A DNA stretch of 64,000 nt, from NCBI RefSeq assembly GCF_900186465.1, contig NZ_LT891958.1:186001-250000 (forward strand), written 5' to 3'. Shown here in pieces: positions 54,124-63,530 of this stretch. A program made the translations under genes and the position numbers. This DNA comes from Centipeda felix (GTDB taxonomy: Bacteria; Bacillota; Negativicutes; Selenomonadales; Selenomonadaceae). Below the pieces are notes generated by a model. It had not been told where the DNA came from, did not search any database, and worked only from the letters and a program-made list of their open reading frames with translations. Position 1 is the first letter of the stretch, and every line of letters starts with the position of its first letter.

Positions 54124-54579
54124 TCAGTTTCCGCCGCCGATGCGGAGTGCCGCATTGACCATGGCCTTCGCTGCATTGATCGTCGTCGTATTCGCCTCGT
54201 AGCCGCGCGACGCCGAGATCATGTCGACCATCTCAGCGACGATGTTGACGTTTGGGCGCTCCACGTAGCCGTCTGCGTTTGCATCCGGATGCCCTGGCTC
54301 ATAGACCAGAGGTCCCTGCGTGTTGTCTGCGCGAATGCCGACAGCACGTACGCCGTCACCGGGGCGCATGCGGTTCGACGCACGTGCCAGGAAGGACTCA
54401 AAGCCGATGCCATGTCCCTTCTCACGCGGCTGAAACACGACATAGCGGCGGTGATAGGCACCCCCGCCCTGCGTCCGCGTCGTATTCGCATTCGCGATAT
54501 TGTTGGAGATCACGTCCATGCGAAGGCGTTCCGCTGTAAGCCCGGAGGCCGCCGTATCAATTCCCAAAAACATTCCCAT
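54124..54579 (-). CDS. flgC: Flagellar rod protein FlgC
   Basis: A proximal rod protein of 151 residues. It starts with GIDTAASGLTAERLRMDVIS and NNIANANTTRTQGGGAYHRR and ends with the coiled-coil part EMVDMISASRGYEANTTTIN followed by AAKAMVNAALRIG. Both conserved ends are intact. It is 14 bp after flgB. Confidence 0.96.
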   Translation of the reverse strand: MGMFLGIDTAASGLTAERLRMDVISNNIANANTTRTQGGGAYHRRYVVFQPREKGHGIGFESFLARASNRMRPGDGVRAVGIRADNTQGPLVYEPGHPDANADGYVERPNVNIVAEMVDMISASRGYEANTTTINAAKAMVNAALRIGGGN

Positions 54580-54593
54580 ATCATGCCCTCCGA

Positions 54594-55013
54594 TCAGCCC
54601 TGACCACTGGTGATGACACTCTTCATCCTACTGATGTGTCCCCCCAGCTGATTGGCAAGTACATTGTAATAAAGTTGGTTCTTTGCGACCTCTGCCATCT
54701 CAACGTCAATGTCGACATTGTTGCCGTCCAGGCGCATATTGGTCGTATTCTCCTGCTCGATGACACCGTGTGCCTTTCCGCGATACGCTAGCGGGAGGTG
54801 GCGGTCATGCGTACGCACGACTGGCATCAGCGGATCGTCCTCCAGCCCCAATTCCTTCTTCAGCAGATCCTCAAAGCGGACATGACTCCGCTTGAAGTTC
54901 GGTGTATTCACGTTGGCGATGTTGTTGCTGAGCACCTCATGGCGAAGTGTCGATGCTGCCATGGCACGGCTGCTGACATCTATCACCGAGGTATTGACCA
55001 CCTGCTCCAGCAT
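54594..55013 (-). CDS. flgB: Flagellar rod protein FlgB
   Basis: The first gene of the basal-body operon; 139 residues. It has ASTLRHEVLSNNIANVNTPN with FKRSHVRFEDLLKKEL and the C-terminal VDIDVEMAEVAKNQLYYNVL. The family's rod N terminus is clear. The promoter must lie in the AT-rich gap 55014-55160, where I see TATATATC-type -10 candidates but no convincing sigma-28 site. Confidence 0.95.
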   Translation of the reverse strand: MLEQVVNTSVIDVSSRAMAASTLRHEVLSNNIANVNTPNFKRSHVRFEDLLKKELGLEDDPLMPVVRTHDRHLPLAYRGKAHGVIEQENTTNMRLDGNNVDIDVEMAEVAKNQLYYNVLANQLGGHISRMKSVITSGQG

Positions 55014-55160
55014 GAAACGTCACATTCCTTTCCTCGATATTTTTACGCACACAAAAATCGACATACGTAATAGATATATATTTAGTTCTACGTCCCCATA
55101 AAAAATCCTTTTGATTCTGCCTTTTTTTCTTAAAAAATGATAAGGCTTTTCGTCACCGCG
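55014..55160 (-). promoter_or_regulatory. Promoter region of the flgBC-fliEFGHIJ operon
   Basis: This 147-bp AT-rich gap lies between the P-loop/Asp23 gene and flgB. A TATATAT stretch (about 55072-55084) could provide a -10. A weak GCCTT/AAGGC stem with a T-run near 55117-55148 may end the upstream transcript. No definite boxes are assigned. Confidence 0.4.
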
Positions 55161-56018
55161 TTATCCTTCGGCACGCAGAGAGGGCTGCGCGTCGACATAG
55201 AGGCTCTTGACCAGGATATCGACCTCGTGAACGACCATCCCCGTCATGCGCTCGATCTCCGTCTGCAGACGATGGCGCAAGGCGACCATGGTCTCCTTGA
55301 TCGCATGTCCATAGGCGAAGACAACCTCCAATGAGACCGTGATGCCGAGATCGTCGTCCCCGTTCACGATGTGGCGGACGCGCGTCCCACCGACACGGTA
55401 TACGTTCTCGAACTTCTCGGCGGCAATGCGCACGATGTTCTTGATAACTGAGTCGTCGATGATGAGTTTTCCATAGTAGCTGAATACAGGGCGTACGATG
55501 GAGCGCTCCCCGAGCTTGCGGCGCTTCGACGAGGAGGTCTTGAAAAAGCTCTTGATCGGGTCAATGAGATAACCCGAAAAATGTGGCTTCAGTTCGATGC
55601 TTGGTACGGGAATGATGTGCTCGCCGCGTTTCAGGCGGTGATACTGGGCGATCTCCATATCCTTCTTGGAGGCGACGTCCTCGATGCGGATGATCTTACC
55701 GACTGGACCGATACCAAGTGCCTTCGCGATCTTCTGCACCATATTCTCCGAGGTGCCGAGGATCAGGATGCGGCGCGGCGCACACTCTTCAATCGCGCGC
55801 CGTACATCGGCGGCATGTCCCGGAAGGACGAAAATCGCACGCCGTACCGCCATGATGCGGTTCTTTTCCTTCTTTGCTGATGTGCCGCCGACCACTTTCC
55901 CATCTTTGATGAGGATGCCGTCATCAATGATGGCATCTGCGCCATTTTTTCGGGCGACCCACAGTGCGCGGTGACTTTTTCCCGTTCCGCTCGGGCCGAC
56001 AAGGGCAATTACGTCCAT
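55161..56018 (-). CDS. P-loop NTPase fused to an Asp23/alkaline-shock-like domain
   Basis: The 285-residue protein begins MDVIALVGPSGTGKSHRALW with a perfect Walker A at residues 8-15. After a nucleotide-binding part with RRAIFVLPGHAADVRRAIEE and RILILGTSENMVQKIAKALG comes a basic linker (FFKTSSSKRRKLGERS) and a C-terminal domain (about 180-280) with IDDSVIKNIVRIAAEKFENV, ITVSLEVVFAYGHAIKETMV and MTGMVVHEVDILVKSLYV. That last pattern is the Asp23 (DUF322) fold, normally a stand-alone envelope-stress protein. The substrate and function are unknown. It lies between the flagellar operon and the PHP gene, with 27 bp to the latter. Confidence 0.75.
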   Translation of the reverse strand: MDVIALVGPSGTGKSHRALWVARKNGADAIIDDGILIKDGKVVGGTSAKKEKNRIMAVRRAIFVLPGHAADVRRAIEECAPRRILILGTSENMVQKIAKALGIGPVGKIIRIEDVASKKDMEIAQYHRLKRGEHIIPVPSIELKPHFSGYLIDPIKSFFKTSSSKRRKLGERSIVRPVFSYYGKLIIDDSVIKNIVRIAAEKFENVYRVGGTRVRHIVNGDDDLGITVSLEVVFAYGHAIKETMVALRHRLQTEIERMTGMVVHEVDILVKSLYVDAQPSLRAEG

Positions 56019-56045
56019 TGTGTCCCTCCTCTTTTCACGGTATCC

Positions 56046-56876
56046 TCACGTATGCTGCGGCGGGCGATAAAAATTTTCCGCATAGACATCCTCGATCGTG
56101 AACTGCCCGATCTTCTCTGTTCCGCGTCCGGGAAAGCCACGGTAATCCGAGCCGCCCGATACGAGAAGTCCATACTTCTGCGCCACATCCAGGTAGTGCT
56201 GCGTATCCTGCCTGTCGTAGGTGGGATAAAATGCCTCAACCCCCTGAAGTCCCTGCCCGACGAGCGTCATGATGATCGTCTCATCGCCGACAGACTTGGG
56301 ATTTGCGAGGACGGGGATCCCGCCCGCCCCGCGGATGAGGCTGATGAGCTCTTCGGCAGAGACGCGGAAATGCGGCACATAGGCAGGCTGCCCACGCTTC
56401 AGCAGCTGGTCGAAGCAAGTGCGGACGGAGTCAAAATAGCCCTTTTTCACCAGCACGCGTGCAACGTGAGAGCGACCGATTGCCTTGCACATTCCCTCGT
56501 CCGTCAGCACCTCAGTCTCACCAATCTCATAACCGAGGCCGCGCAGGAGCTCCACGATCTTCGTGAAGCGCGTCCACCGTGCCTCGCTGATCTCCTCGAG
56601 TTTTTCCTGCAGCCCCGCATCGTAGATGTCGATGTTGTAGCCTAGGATATGGACGTCGTGCCCGCCATCGCCCGTGCTGAATCCCACCCCGGGGATCACC
56701 CGCAGGCTGCCGGAGGAAATGTGTCCGCTCTCATACAGCTCCGTCACGCCCTCAACCGAGTCGTGATCCGTAATGGAGATGTAGCGCAGCCCCGCAGCCT
56801 TTGCCGCTTCCATGATCTCCTCCGGCGTATTCCTGCCGTCGGAGAAGGTCGTATGGATATGCAAATCGCTTGGCAT
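56046..56876 (-). CDS. PHP domain phosphoesterase
   Basis: A 276-residue metal-dependent phosphoesterase. It has the four PHP motifs: DLHIHTTFSDGRNTPEE, ISITDHDSVEG, a central RSHVARVLVKKGYF, and late VSGGSDYRGFPG. Single-domain PHP proteins of this kind hydrolyse 3',5'-bisphosphonucleotides, short RNAs or histidinol phosphate; the RNase AM/YciV type is the closest in layout. I start at MPSDLHIHT (56876); the upstream frame is a shadow of ymdB. It is 19 bp after ymdB. Confidence 0.87.
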   Translation of the reverse strand: MPSDLHIHTTFSDGRNTPEEIMEAAKAAGLRYISITDHDSVEGVTELYESGHISSGSLRVIPGVGFSTGDGGHDVHILGYNIDIYDAGLQEKLEEISEARWTRFTKIVELLRGLGYEIGETEVLTDEGMCKAIGRSHVARVLVKKGYFDSVRTCFDQLLKRGQPAYVPHFRVSAEELISLIRGAGGIPVLANPKSVGDETIIMTLVGQGLQGVEAFYPTYDRQDTQHYLDVAQKYGLLVSGGSDYRGFPGRGTEKIGQFTIEDVYAENFYRPPQHT

Positions 56877-56895
56877 ATATCTTCTCCTTGACTCC

Positions 56896-57678
56896 CTATT
56901 CCGCTTCGCGCAGCAAAAGCGGTTCAATCGTTGCAGGGCGCTGCCCCGCGGGATCAATATCCACGATGACCGCCGCGTATTCCGCAGGACCTTCTGCCAT
57001 ATCAAACCGCACAGGCATCCCCGTACGGAACTTCTGAATGACGAGATCCGTGCGCACGCCGAGCACCGAATTCTGTGCCCCGACCATGCCGAGATCGGTG
57101 ATGTACGCCGTCCCGCCCGGCAGGATACGCGCATCTGCTGTCTGGACATGTGTATGCGTGCCGACAACGATGTCCGCACGGCCGTCCAGATAATGTGCCA
57201 TCGCGAGTTTCTCCGACGTGGTCTCCGCGTGAAAATCCAGTACGATGAGATCCGCCTGACCCTCCAGCACGGCAAGAATCTCATCTGCCTTCTGGAAGGG
57301 ACAGTCCATCGGCGGCATAAACGACCGCCCCGAGAGATTCATCACGCCGATGCTCGCCGTCTTGGCGGGAAAGACGCAGAATCCTTTTCCTGGCGCCCCC
57401 TCAGGATAGTTGGCAGGACGAATGAGAAACGGCTCATCATCCACGAAGGAGAAAACCTCCTTTTTATCCCAGACGTGATTGCCCGAGGTGACAATATCGG
57501 CTCCGCCTGCATAGAGCTCATCGAGCGCCTTGCGCGTATAGCCCTTGCCGCCAGCCGAATTCTCTCCATTGACGATGACGACATCAATGCCGCGCTCCGC
57601 GCGCAGACGCGGCGTAAGAGCACGAAAGGCACGCCGTCCCGCGTGTCCGACGACATCACCGACGATCAGTATGCGCAC
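56896..57678 (-). CDS. ymdB: YmdB family metallophosphoesterase
   Basis: A 260-residue calcineurin-like phosphoesterase; the Bacillus homologue hydrolyses 2',3'-cyclic nucleotides and affects RNase Y-dependent mRNA decay and biofilm choice. Metal-binding motifs are ILIVGDVVGHAGRRA, VIVNGENSAGGKG, VTSGNHVWDKKE, LDFHAETTSEK and VGTHTHVQTADARIL, all intact. In Bacillus ymdB sits next to rny. Here two genes separate them, including a FIST-GGDEF gene. Confidence 0.93.
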   Translation of the reverse strand: MRILIVGDVVGHAGRRAFRALTPRLRAERGIDVVIVNGENSAGGKGYTRKALDELYAGGADIVTSGNHVWDKKEVFSFVDDEPFLIRPANYPEGAPGKGFCVFPAKTASIGVMNLSGRSFMPPMDCPFQKADEILAVLEGQADLIVLDFHAETTSEKLAMAHYLDGRADIVVGTHTHVQTADARILPGGTAYITDLGMVGAQNSVLGVRTDLVIQKFRTGMPVRFDMAEGPAEYAAVIVDIDPAGQRPATIEPLLLREAE

Positions 57679-57702
57679 GGCGTCCCCTCCTCTCTTACTC
57701 CA

Positions 57703-58260
57703 TCAGCGGTTATAAACCACAACCTGGTCGCGCTCCCGAATCCCAACGAGACGATCGCGCAGCGGCATCTCGCGTACGGCGGTCAGCATGCGATCGAGTG
57801 TCTCATGCTGCATCTGTCGGAATTCCGCATCGGGCAGGTCCGCCCCATGTACGTCCACGAGCAGCGCATCGCCGAAGCGATCGGTCAGAAGCTGTACCGT
57901 AAGCCCAATCTCCCGCTCCGTCACCTCATCCATCCGCCGTGCGAGATGCAGCATCATGAGCCCATCATGCCGCTCATAGGAGAAGTCCATCGCCGTCACA
58001 ACACTCCCCTCGATCGCATGAAAGCTCTCAATGCTCTCACCAAGAAACGCGGTAAACTCCTCCGCCTCTGCGGGTGACAGCTGTGCGCGAGCGAAAAAAG
58101 CCATCGTCAGCATTCCCTCGCATGGATCGTAGGAAACCGCCGCAATCTCAGGAAAGCAGACGAGCACGGAAGCGAGCAGCTGCACACCCGGACGTGCCTG
58201 TTCACGAGACGTTCGAACCGATCTTTGCCCTAAAAACATACTGCGAAAAGAATCCCACAT
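57703..58260 (-). CDS. Protein of unknown function (185 aa)
   Basis: I do not recognise a family. The chain has no signal peptide or membrane helix. It starts MWDSFRSMFLGQRSVRTSRE, with a probable beta strand region VQLLASVLVCFPEIAAVSYD, an acidic helix FTAFLGESIESFHAIEG and a late VDVHGADLPDAEFRQMQHET. The start at 58260 has GGGGGG upstream. It is co-directional with, and 25 bp from, the FIST-GGDEF gene, so it may be part of that signalling unit. Confidence 0.6.
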   Translation of the reverse strand: MWDSFRSMFLGQRSVRTSREQARPGVQLLASVLVCFPEIAAVSYDPCEGMLTMAFFARAQLSPAEAEEFTAFLGESIESFHAIEGSVVTAMDFSYERHDGLMMLHLARRMDEVTEREIGLTVQLLTDRFGDALLVDVHGADLPDAEFRQMQHETLDRMLTAVREMPLRDRLVGIRERDQVVVYNR

Positions 58261-58285
58261 GTTGCGCCCCCCTTTCCATGACCGA

Positions 58286-60061
58286 CTATTCCTCACTGCT
58301 CACACGCCCAAAGCCGAGCGCATATACCACATTGCGTCCTGCCTTCTTCGCCTGATAAAGTGCTTCGTCAGCATTCTTGAATAGCTGGAGCTCATTATCC
58401 TGCTCCGGATCGAAGGCAGCTACGCCGACACTGATCGTGACATTGTGGTGAAACGGCATTTTCGCCTCCTCCACCCTGCGGCGAATACGCTCCCCGACTC
58501 TGCCCGCAACTGCGAGCGGCGCCCCCTGAAGAATAATGAAGAACTCGTCCCCACCCCAGCGGCAGCCCGCATCTGAGCCACGGATCGTGTGGGAGATTGC
58601 ATCCGACACCGTAAGAAGTACCTTGTCCCCCATATCATGTCCATAGGTATCGTTGACGCCCTTGAAGTTGTCGATGTCCATAAGGATGACCGAGAGTGGT
58701 GTCTTTTGCGTCTGTGAGACTGACACCGCCTCCTTCAGGAGGCGCTCCATCTCGCGGCGGTTCAGCAGATTCGTCAGCGTGTCGCGAATGGCAAGCTGCG
58801 TGAGCTGCTGATTCACTGTATGCAGCTCCTCCTCCGAAACACGGATGAAGTGCGACATGAATGCAAGCATTTTCCGATCGTAGGACAGCGGTGCCACGCG
58901 CTTTGGCTCCAGCTTTGCGGCCTTGACGTAATTGGATTTCTCCTTCATGCCTACGAGCAGGACATTCAAATTTGCCGGAACAATGCGTCGCCCAACGCGC
59001 CGAACCTCCCCGAATACAAATACAGTCGACGAGGGGAGCCCAGCGCAGGGGGACATTTCCGTCACGACATCTTCGCCAAGCAGGAGATAGTGCCCGATGC
59101 ACGCCACACCGAAAATTGCCTGCGGTGAGAACGCAGACATATCACGTGCGTTTTCCGCCGCCTTCGTGAGAATGCCGTAGGGGTCGCCGTAAGCAAGGCG
59201 AAACTTCGTCCCCGCCTGCATGGGCAGGCCGAAGGTGAGTTCTCCCGATCCCTCCTCTATCTTAAGAGGGACACGCGCGGAGACCGAGCCATCCTCCTCC
59301 TCGAAGCAGAGCGGGAAGAGTGCCGCATCCGAACTGAAGTCGCCATTCCCCTTGATGCCGAAATAGCGCTCATAGATATGCAGCGGTATGCCGCCGTCCA
59401 ACTCCTTGACCGTGCAGCCGTCTACACGTGTCGCAACAATCTCACGGCCGAGTTCATTCCAGCCGAAATTGCGTACTGCATGCGCATCCAGCGTCTCGCC
59501 GTGGAACACAATGGCGGCCATTCCAAGCCGCAGCTCCGCATCGTCCGCAATCAGATAGCCGTGCACTCCCATAGGCGGCGAATCAACAAAGGCTCCAAAC
59601 ACCGCGATGCGTTCGTCCATCGCAGTGCCCTCCTCAAGCAGTGCACCGAGCTGATCCATAAGGCCGACCACAAGGATTTCGACTGCCTTGGTATGCGGAC
59701 GTGTGCCGATAAAGCGGGCAATACTCTCCTTTGCCTCTGATATCGGCGTATTTCCTTTGACCGTGACAAATTCCACCCGCGATGACTCAAACGCCGTAAA
59801 GGTCAGCATGGCCCCTTCCGTATCAAGGCACAGATCCGCCATCTTGAGGGCACAGGTATGCGCCAGGATCCGCGCATGCGGGAACAGCTCCCGCACAGCA
59901 TTCACCATGCTCCCTGCCTTCTCAGCCGGCATATCACAGGGGGCGGCAATCGTAATGAGCAGAGACTCCACATGCGGAATCCGATCCAGTTTTTCCTTTG
60001 CCTGTTCCGCCTTGCGCTGCGCATCGGCAGTCCCGGAAACAATATAGGTCAGCTGCTGCAT
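58286..60061 (-). CDS. FIST sensor - GGDEF diguanylate cyclase
   Basis: The 591-residue cytoplasmic protein joins a FIST N/FIST C sensor (about residues 1-375) to a GGDEF domain (about 420-585). FIST parts show MLTFTAFESSRVEFVTV and, in FIST_C, FGVACIGHYLLLG and EMSPCAGLPSSTVFVFGEV. The GGDEF part has the active motif CRWGGDEFFIIL and DIDNFKGVNDTYGHDMGDKV; five residues before GGDEF is RGSD, an intact inhibitory I-site. FIST domains bind small molecules, possibly amino acids. There is no membrane segment. I start at MQQLTYIVSG (60061), with AAGGAG upstream. It lies between rny and ymdB. Confidence 0.9.
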   Translation of the reverse strand: MQQLTYIVSGTADAQRKAEQAKEKLDRIPHVESLLITIAAPCDMPAEKAGSMVNAVRELFPHARILAHTCALKMADLCLDTEGAMLTFTAFESSRVEFVTVKGNTPISEAKESIARFIGTRPHTKAVEILVVGLMDQLGALLEEGTAMDERIAVFGAFVDSPPMGVHGYLIADDAELRLGMAAIVFHGETLDAHAVRNFGWNELGREIVATRVDGCTVKELDGGIPLHIYERYFGIKGNGDFSSDAALFPLCFEEEDGSVSARVPLKIEEGSGELTFGLPMQAGTKFRLAYGDPYGILTKAAENARDMSAFSPQAIFGVACIGHYLLLGEDVVTEMSPCAGLPSSTVFVFGEVRRVGRRIVPANLNVLLVGMKEKSNYVKAAKLEPKRVAPLSYDRKMLAFMSHFIRVSEEELHTVNQQLTQLAIRDTLTNLLNRREMERLLKEAVSVSQTQKTPLSVILMDIDNFKGVNDTYGHDMGDKVLLTVSDAISHTIRGSDAGCRWGGDEFFIILQGAPLAVAGRVGERIRRRVEEAKMPFHHNVTISVGVAAFDPEQDNELQLFKNADEALYQAKKAGRNVVYALGFGRVSSEE

Positions 60062-60175
60062 GATGCACTCCTTGTTGAACGTCGGGCAGTTCCGCTTTTT
60101 CACCGCGGATATTGTCCATCCTCCATATTTCCCATAAATAAAGGGCAGATGTCCCCTATTTATATGTTTCTTGCC

Positions 60176-61732
60176 TCACTTCGCATAATCGACAACGCGC
60201 GTCTCACGGATCACCGTTGCCTTGATCTGCCCCGGATACTCGAGATCGCCCTCGATCTTCTTTACAATATCATGAACGAGAACTGCCGCTCCCGCATCAT
60301 CCACCTTGTCCGGCTTTACCATCACGCGGATCTCACGCCCCGCCTGAATGGCAAAGCAACGCTCTACGCCGTCAAATGACTCCGCGATCTCCTCGAGCGC
60401 CTTCAGTCGCTTGATATAGGACTCAAGGCTCTCTCGCCGTGCGCCGGGACGTGCTGCAGAGACAGCATCCGCCGCCGCGACGAGCACGGCCTCCACCGTT
60501 GTCGCCTCCTCATCACCGTGATGTGAAGCAATGATATTGATGACCTCCTTCGACTCACGGTACTTGCGTGCGAGTTCGGCGCCCACTGTGACATGCGGGC
60601 CCTCGATCTCATGGCTGACTGCCTTGCCGATGTCGTGGAGGAGGCCGCCGCGCTTGGCGAGCATGACATCGCAGTCCAGCTCCGCCGCCATCAGCCCCGC
60701 GAGATGCGCGACCTCGATGGAGTGCGCCAGCACGTTCTGTCCGTAGCTCGTGCGATAGCGCATCCGCCCCAACAGACGCACCAGCTCGGGATGGATGCCG
60801 TGCACGCCCGTCTCGAACGTCGCCTGCTCCCCTGCTTCCTTGATGCGCTGGTCGACCTCACGGCGCGCCTTCTCGATCATCTCTTCGATGCGTGCGGGAT
60901 GGATACGACCGTCCTGAATCAGCTTTTCGAGCGCAATACGCGCCACCTCACGGCGTACGGGATCAAAGCCCGAAAGAATGACCGCCTCGGGCGTATCGTC
61001 GATGATGAGGTCGATGCCCGTCAGCGTCTCCAATGTGCGGATGTTGCGCCCCTCGCGCCCGATGATGCGCCCCTTCATCTCATCGTTCGGCAGAGCAACG
61101 ACCGAGACCGTCGTCTCCGCTACGTGATCGGCAGCACAGCGCTGGATGGCGACGCTCAGGATCTCACGTGCTGCCTTGTCCGCCTCGTCCTTCGTCTGTT
61201 GGACATATTCCTTGATCTTGCGTGCCTTTTCATGCTTCAGCTCTTCCTCTGCCTCTGCCATGAGCACGGTGCGTGCCTCCTCGGAGGAGAGCCCAGAGAT
61301 GCGCTCGAGCTCCTGCCGCTGACTCTCATAGAGCGCGCTGACCTCTGCCTGCGTCTTGTCGATGCGTGCTTCCTTACGTGCGAGACCTTCCTCCTTTTTC
61401 TCGATGGATTCCAGCTTGCGGTCGAGATTCTCCTCCTTCTGGATCGTACGACGCTCCATGCGCTGCAGTTCACTGCGGCGTTCCTTCGTGTCACGCTCAA
61501 AGTCCTGCCGCTGCCGCTGGATCTCCTCCTTGGCCTCGAGCAGTGCTTCCTTCCGCTTCGTCTCCGCCGCCTTCCCGGCCTCGTCGACAATGCGTTTTGC
61601 TTCACTTTCGGCTGATCCTATCTGTGCCTCTGCCGCACGCTTGCGTGCCGTATAGCCGGCTGCAGCGCCAACGCCAATGGCGATAATTATCATGAGTATT
61701 TCCGTAAAGATAACGGCCACCTCCTCGTTCAT
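60176..61732 (-). CDS. rny: Ribonuclease Y
   Basis: RNase Y is a membrane-bound endoribonuclease that starts mRNA decay in many Firmicutes. The 518-residue product has an N-terminal membrane helix (about 8-30), a long coiled coil (about 40-200), a KH domain with [20 protein letters not shown], an HD domain with the metal motif [17 protein letters not shown], and the conserved C-terminal [12 protein letters not shown]. The start is uncertain: MNEEVAVIF (61732) has no clear ribosome site, whereas AGGAGG occurs just inside the frame, so a later codon up to the ATG at 61693 may be used. All catalytic elements are present. Confidence 0.95.
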   Translation of the reverse strand: MNEEVAVIFTEILMIIIAIGVGAAAGYTARKRAAEAQIGSAESEAKRIVDEAGKAAETKRKEALLEAKEEIQRQRQDFERDTKERRSELQRMERRTIQKEENLDRKLESIEKKEEGLARKEARIDKTQAEVSALYESQRQELERISGLSSEEARTVLMAEAEEELKHEKARKIKEYVQQTKDEADKAAREILSVAIQRCAADHVAETTVSVVALPNDEMKGRIIGREGRNIRTLETLTGIDLIIDDTPEAVILSGFDPVRREVARIALEKLIQDGRIHPARIEEMIEKARREVDQRIKEAGEQATFETGVHGIHPELVRLLGRMRYRTSYGQNVLAHSIEVAHLAGLMAAELDCDVMLAKRGGLLHDIGKAVSHEIEGPHVTVGAELARKYRESKEVINIIASHHGDEEATTVEAVLVAAADAVSAARPGARRESLESYIKRLKALEEIAESFDGVERCFAIQAGREIRVMVKPDKVDDAGAAVLVHDIVKKIEGDLEYPGQIKATVIRETRVVDYAK

Positions 61733-61877
61733 AAATAAGCGCATATTCTTATATATTTTAATGTTTTTTGTGGATGGTGTCAAGAATAGCGCCCCCTCTG
61801 CACACGCAGGAGAAAAAAGTCCTACTCTCCTAAAACCTGCTCTGCGCTTACAGCGACACGCTTCTTTCCCTCTGTAC

Positions 61878-61906
61878 TGGACAGAAATATTTTCATCCGA
61901 TATAAT
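61878..61906 (+). promoter_or_regulatory. Promoter of the M48 peptidase gene
   Basis: TGGACA (61878-61883) and TATAAT (61901-61906) are spaced by 17 bp; the ATG is 31 bp beyond the -10. It faces away from rny. Confidence 0.78.
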
Positions 61907-61937
61907 ATGTTCATCGGTTCATATGTTAGGAGGAATT

Positions 61938-63014
61938 ATGAATAAGAAAAAATTGATGCGAAGTGGTGTCGCACTTGCTCTCTCCATCTCCATGGCGGGT
62001 GGCATTACCCTCAGTACCCCAGCCGTGGCCGAGGCAAGCACGGGCAACATCATCGGTGCGATCGTCGGCGGTATTGCAGCGTCCGCTGAGATGAACAAGG
62101 AGATTAAGTACTACAACACAACTGAGGAAGGTCGTCAGGCGCTGAACAATCAGCTGCGCGAAAAGTACGGGGTCAATGACGACTACGCGCTCAACAATCA
62201 GCTCGACCGCATCTTCACCAATCTGACGGCGGCGATCGGTTCACAGGACGCGACCATCTATGACCGTCCGTACCTCTATTTCATCAACAACGAGAACAGC
62301 TTCAACGCATTCTGTACGCTCGGACATAATATGAGCGTCAATACGGGGCTTTACAACTACCTCAATAACGAGGATGAGATCGCCGTCGTCCTCGCCCATG
62401 AGATGGGGCACGGGCAGAAGGATCACCCTGCAAGGGGCATGAAGCGTTCGCTCGGGCCTGCAATTCTTGCGAGTGCGACGGGTACGGTGCTCGGTGCAAT
62501 CGCCGCCAATATATGGAGCGGACAGGGACTCACCAAGCCGATGGAGTGGGAGGCAGATAACCTCGCCTTTGACTACATCTCGCACTCTCCGTACAACCCA
62601 GGAGCAACGGCAGCGGTATGGCAGCGTGTCATCGATATGGACGGCAACAACTCCGCCAATGTCGTCTCCATCATGTCCGGTGCCGCCGATCATCCGTCGA
62701 ATGCCTCGCGCCGTGACAACTACGCCAAGAAGCTGACGGAGATGAGCGGCGGCAAGGTCACAGTGAACAACGGCACCGTCTATATCAACAAAAAGGAGTT
62801 CGTGACCCCCGCCCCTGCCAACGGTATGACCTCGGCGGAGCGCGCCTACTTCGTTATGGGCAACCTCGCGGCAGCCTATAAGAATGGGCACGCCGCCGCG
62901 GATGCGTACGCGGACGGCTCCACGGTCATGCTCGGCGCACAGCCCATCATCACAGCGGTGGAGGGTGACCGCAGTGCGGCAGACATGGCAGATCAGCTGA
63001 ATAAGATCAAATAA
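61938..63014 (+). CDS. Exported M48 family metallopeptidase
   Basis: The 358-residue protein has a signal peptide (MNKKKLMRSGVALALSISMA onward, likely cleaved after VAEA or nearby), then an M48 peptidase domain with the zinc motif HEMGH (about 154-158) and the third ligand in EWEADNLAFDY. Like BepA and LoiP it probably degrades or helps fold envelope proteins. A C-terminal region (about 270-358) has no known domain. The ATG has GGAGG seven bases upstream; the frame is open back into the rny leader. It stands alone between a promoter and a terminator. Confidence 0.9.
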   Translation: MNKKKLMRSGVALALSISMAGGITLSTPAVAEASTGNIIGAIVGGIAASAEMNKEIKYYNTTEEGRQALNNQLREKYGVNDDYALNNQLDRIFTNLTAAIGSQDATIYDRPYLYFINNENSFNAFCTLGHNMSVNTGLYNYLNNEDEIAVVLAHEMGHGQKDHPARGMKRSLGPAILASATGTVLGAIAANIWSGQGLTKPMEWEADNLAFDYISHSPYNPGATAAVWQRVIDMDGNNSANVVSIMSGAADHPSNASRRDNYAKKLTEMSGGKVTVNNGTVYINKKEFVTPAPANGMTSAERAYFVMGNLAAAYKNGHAAADAYADGSTVMLGAQPIITAVEGDRSAADMADQLNKIK

Positions 63015-63026
63015 GAGAATCACAAA

Positions 63027-63063
63027 AAAACGAGGATTGCCGATGTGGCAATCCTCGTTTTTC
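63027..63063. terminator. Bidirectional terminator between M48 gene and the next gene
   Basis: AAACGAGGATTGCC (63028-63041) pairs with GGCAATCCTCGTTT (63047-63060), with A and T runs outside. It serves the converging genes on both sides. Confidence 0.93.
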
Positions 63064-63067
63064 TTTG

Positions 63068-63520
63068 CTATCGCTGCGGAAAGCGGCGCAGAGCGCGTGG
63101 CTTCCCCAAGATCTCCGCCATCACGACCGCCTGCTTCATCGTCTGCGGCGTCCACTGCGGCAGCCCCTTTATCGCAGGAGATGCTGCAGCAGACAGTATC
63201 TCAGTGCGCCGTTCCTGCGCGGCGCGTTGCTTCTCCGCATGCTGGTGGGCCGCCGCCGCTTTCTCGGTGGCTCTGCGCTCCGTCTCCCACTTTTCGCGCA
63301 GGGCGCGCTCCGCCTCCGTCGGATCGACGGTCCCGATCTCGATGCGGCTGGGGATGCCGCGCATCGGCGGGATCTCGAACGCACCGCCTTTCTGTCCCCC
63401 GCGCCTCTGACGGGGAATCTCCTGCGGCACGGTCGGCGGCGGAACTTTTTTCTTTCCGCGCACACGGTCATCGAGCACGCTGATCGCGATCAGGATGCCG
63501 ACTACGACGAGAAATTCCAT
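63068..63520 (-). CDS. Membrane-anchored protein of unknown function
   Basis: The 150-residue product begins MEFLVVVGILIAISVLDDRV, one short membrane anchor, then a basic proline-rich part (KKKVPPPTVPQEIPRQRRGG) and an alanine/glutamate/arginine-rich helix (about 70-110). The end QWTPQTMKQAVVMAEILGKP followed by RALRRF is short and helical. No domain is recognised. It follows floA by 10 bp, so the two may work together at the membrane. Confidence 0.6.
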   Translation of the reverse strand: MEFLVVVGILIAISVLDDRVRGKKKVPPPTVPQEIPRQRRGGQKGGAFEIPPMRGIPSRIEIGTVDPTEAERALREKWETERRATEKAAAAHQHAEKQRAAQERRTEILSAAASPAIKGLPQWTPQTMKQAVVMAEILGKPRALRRFPQR

Positions 63521-63530
63521 GGTGCATTCC

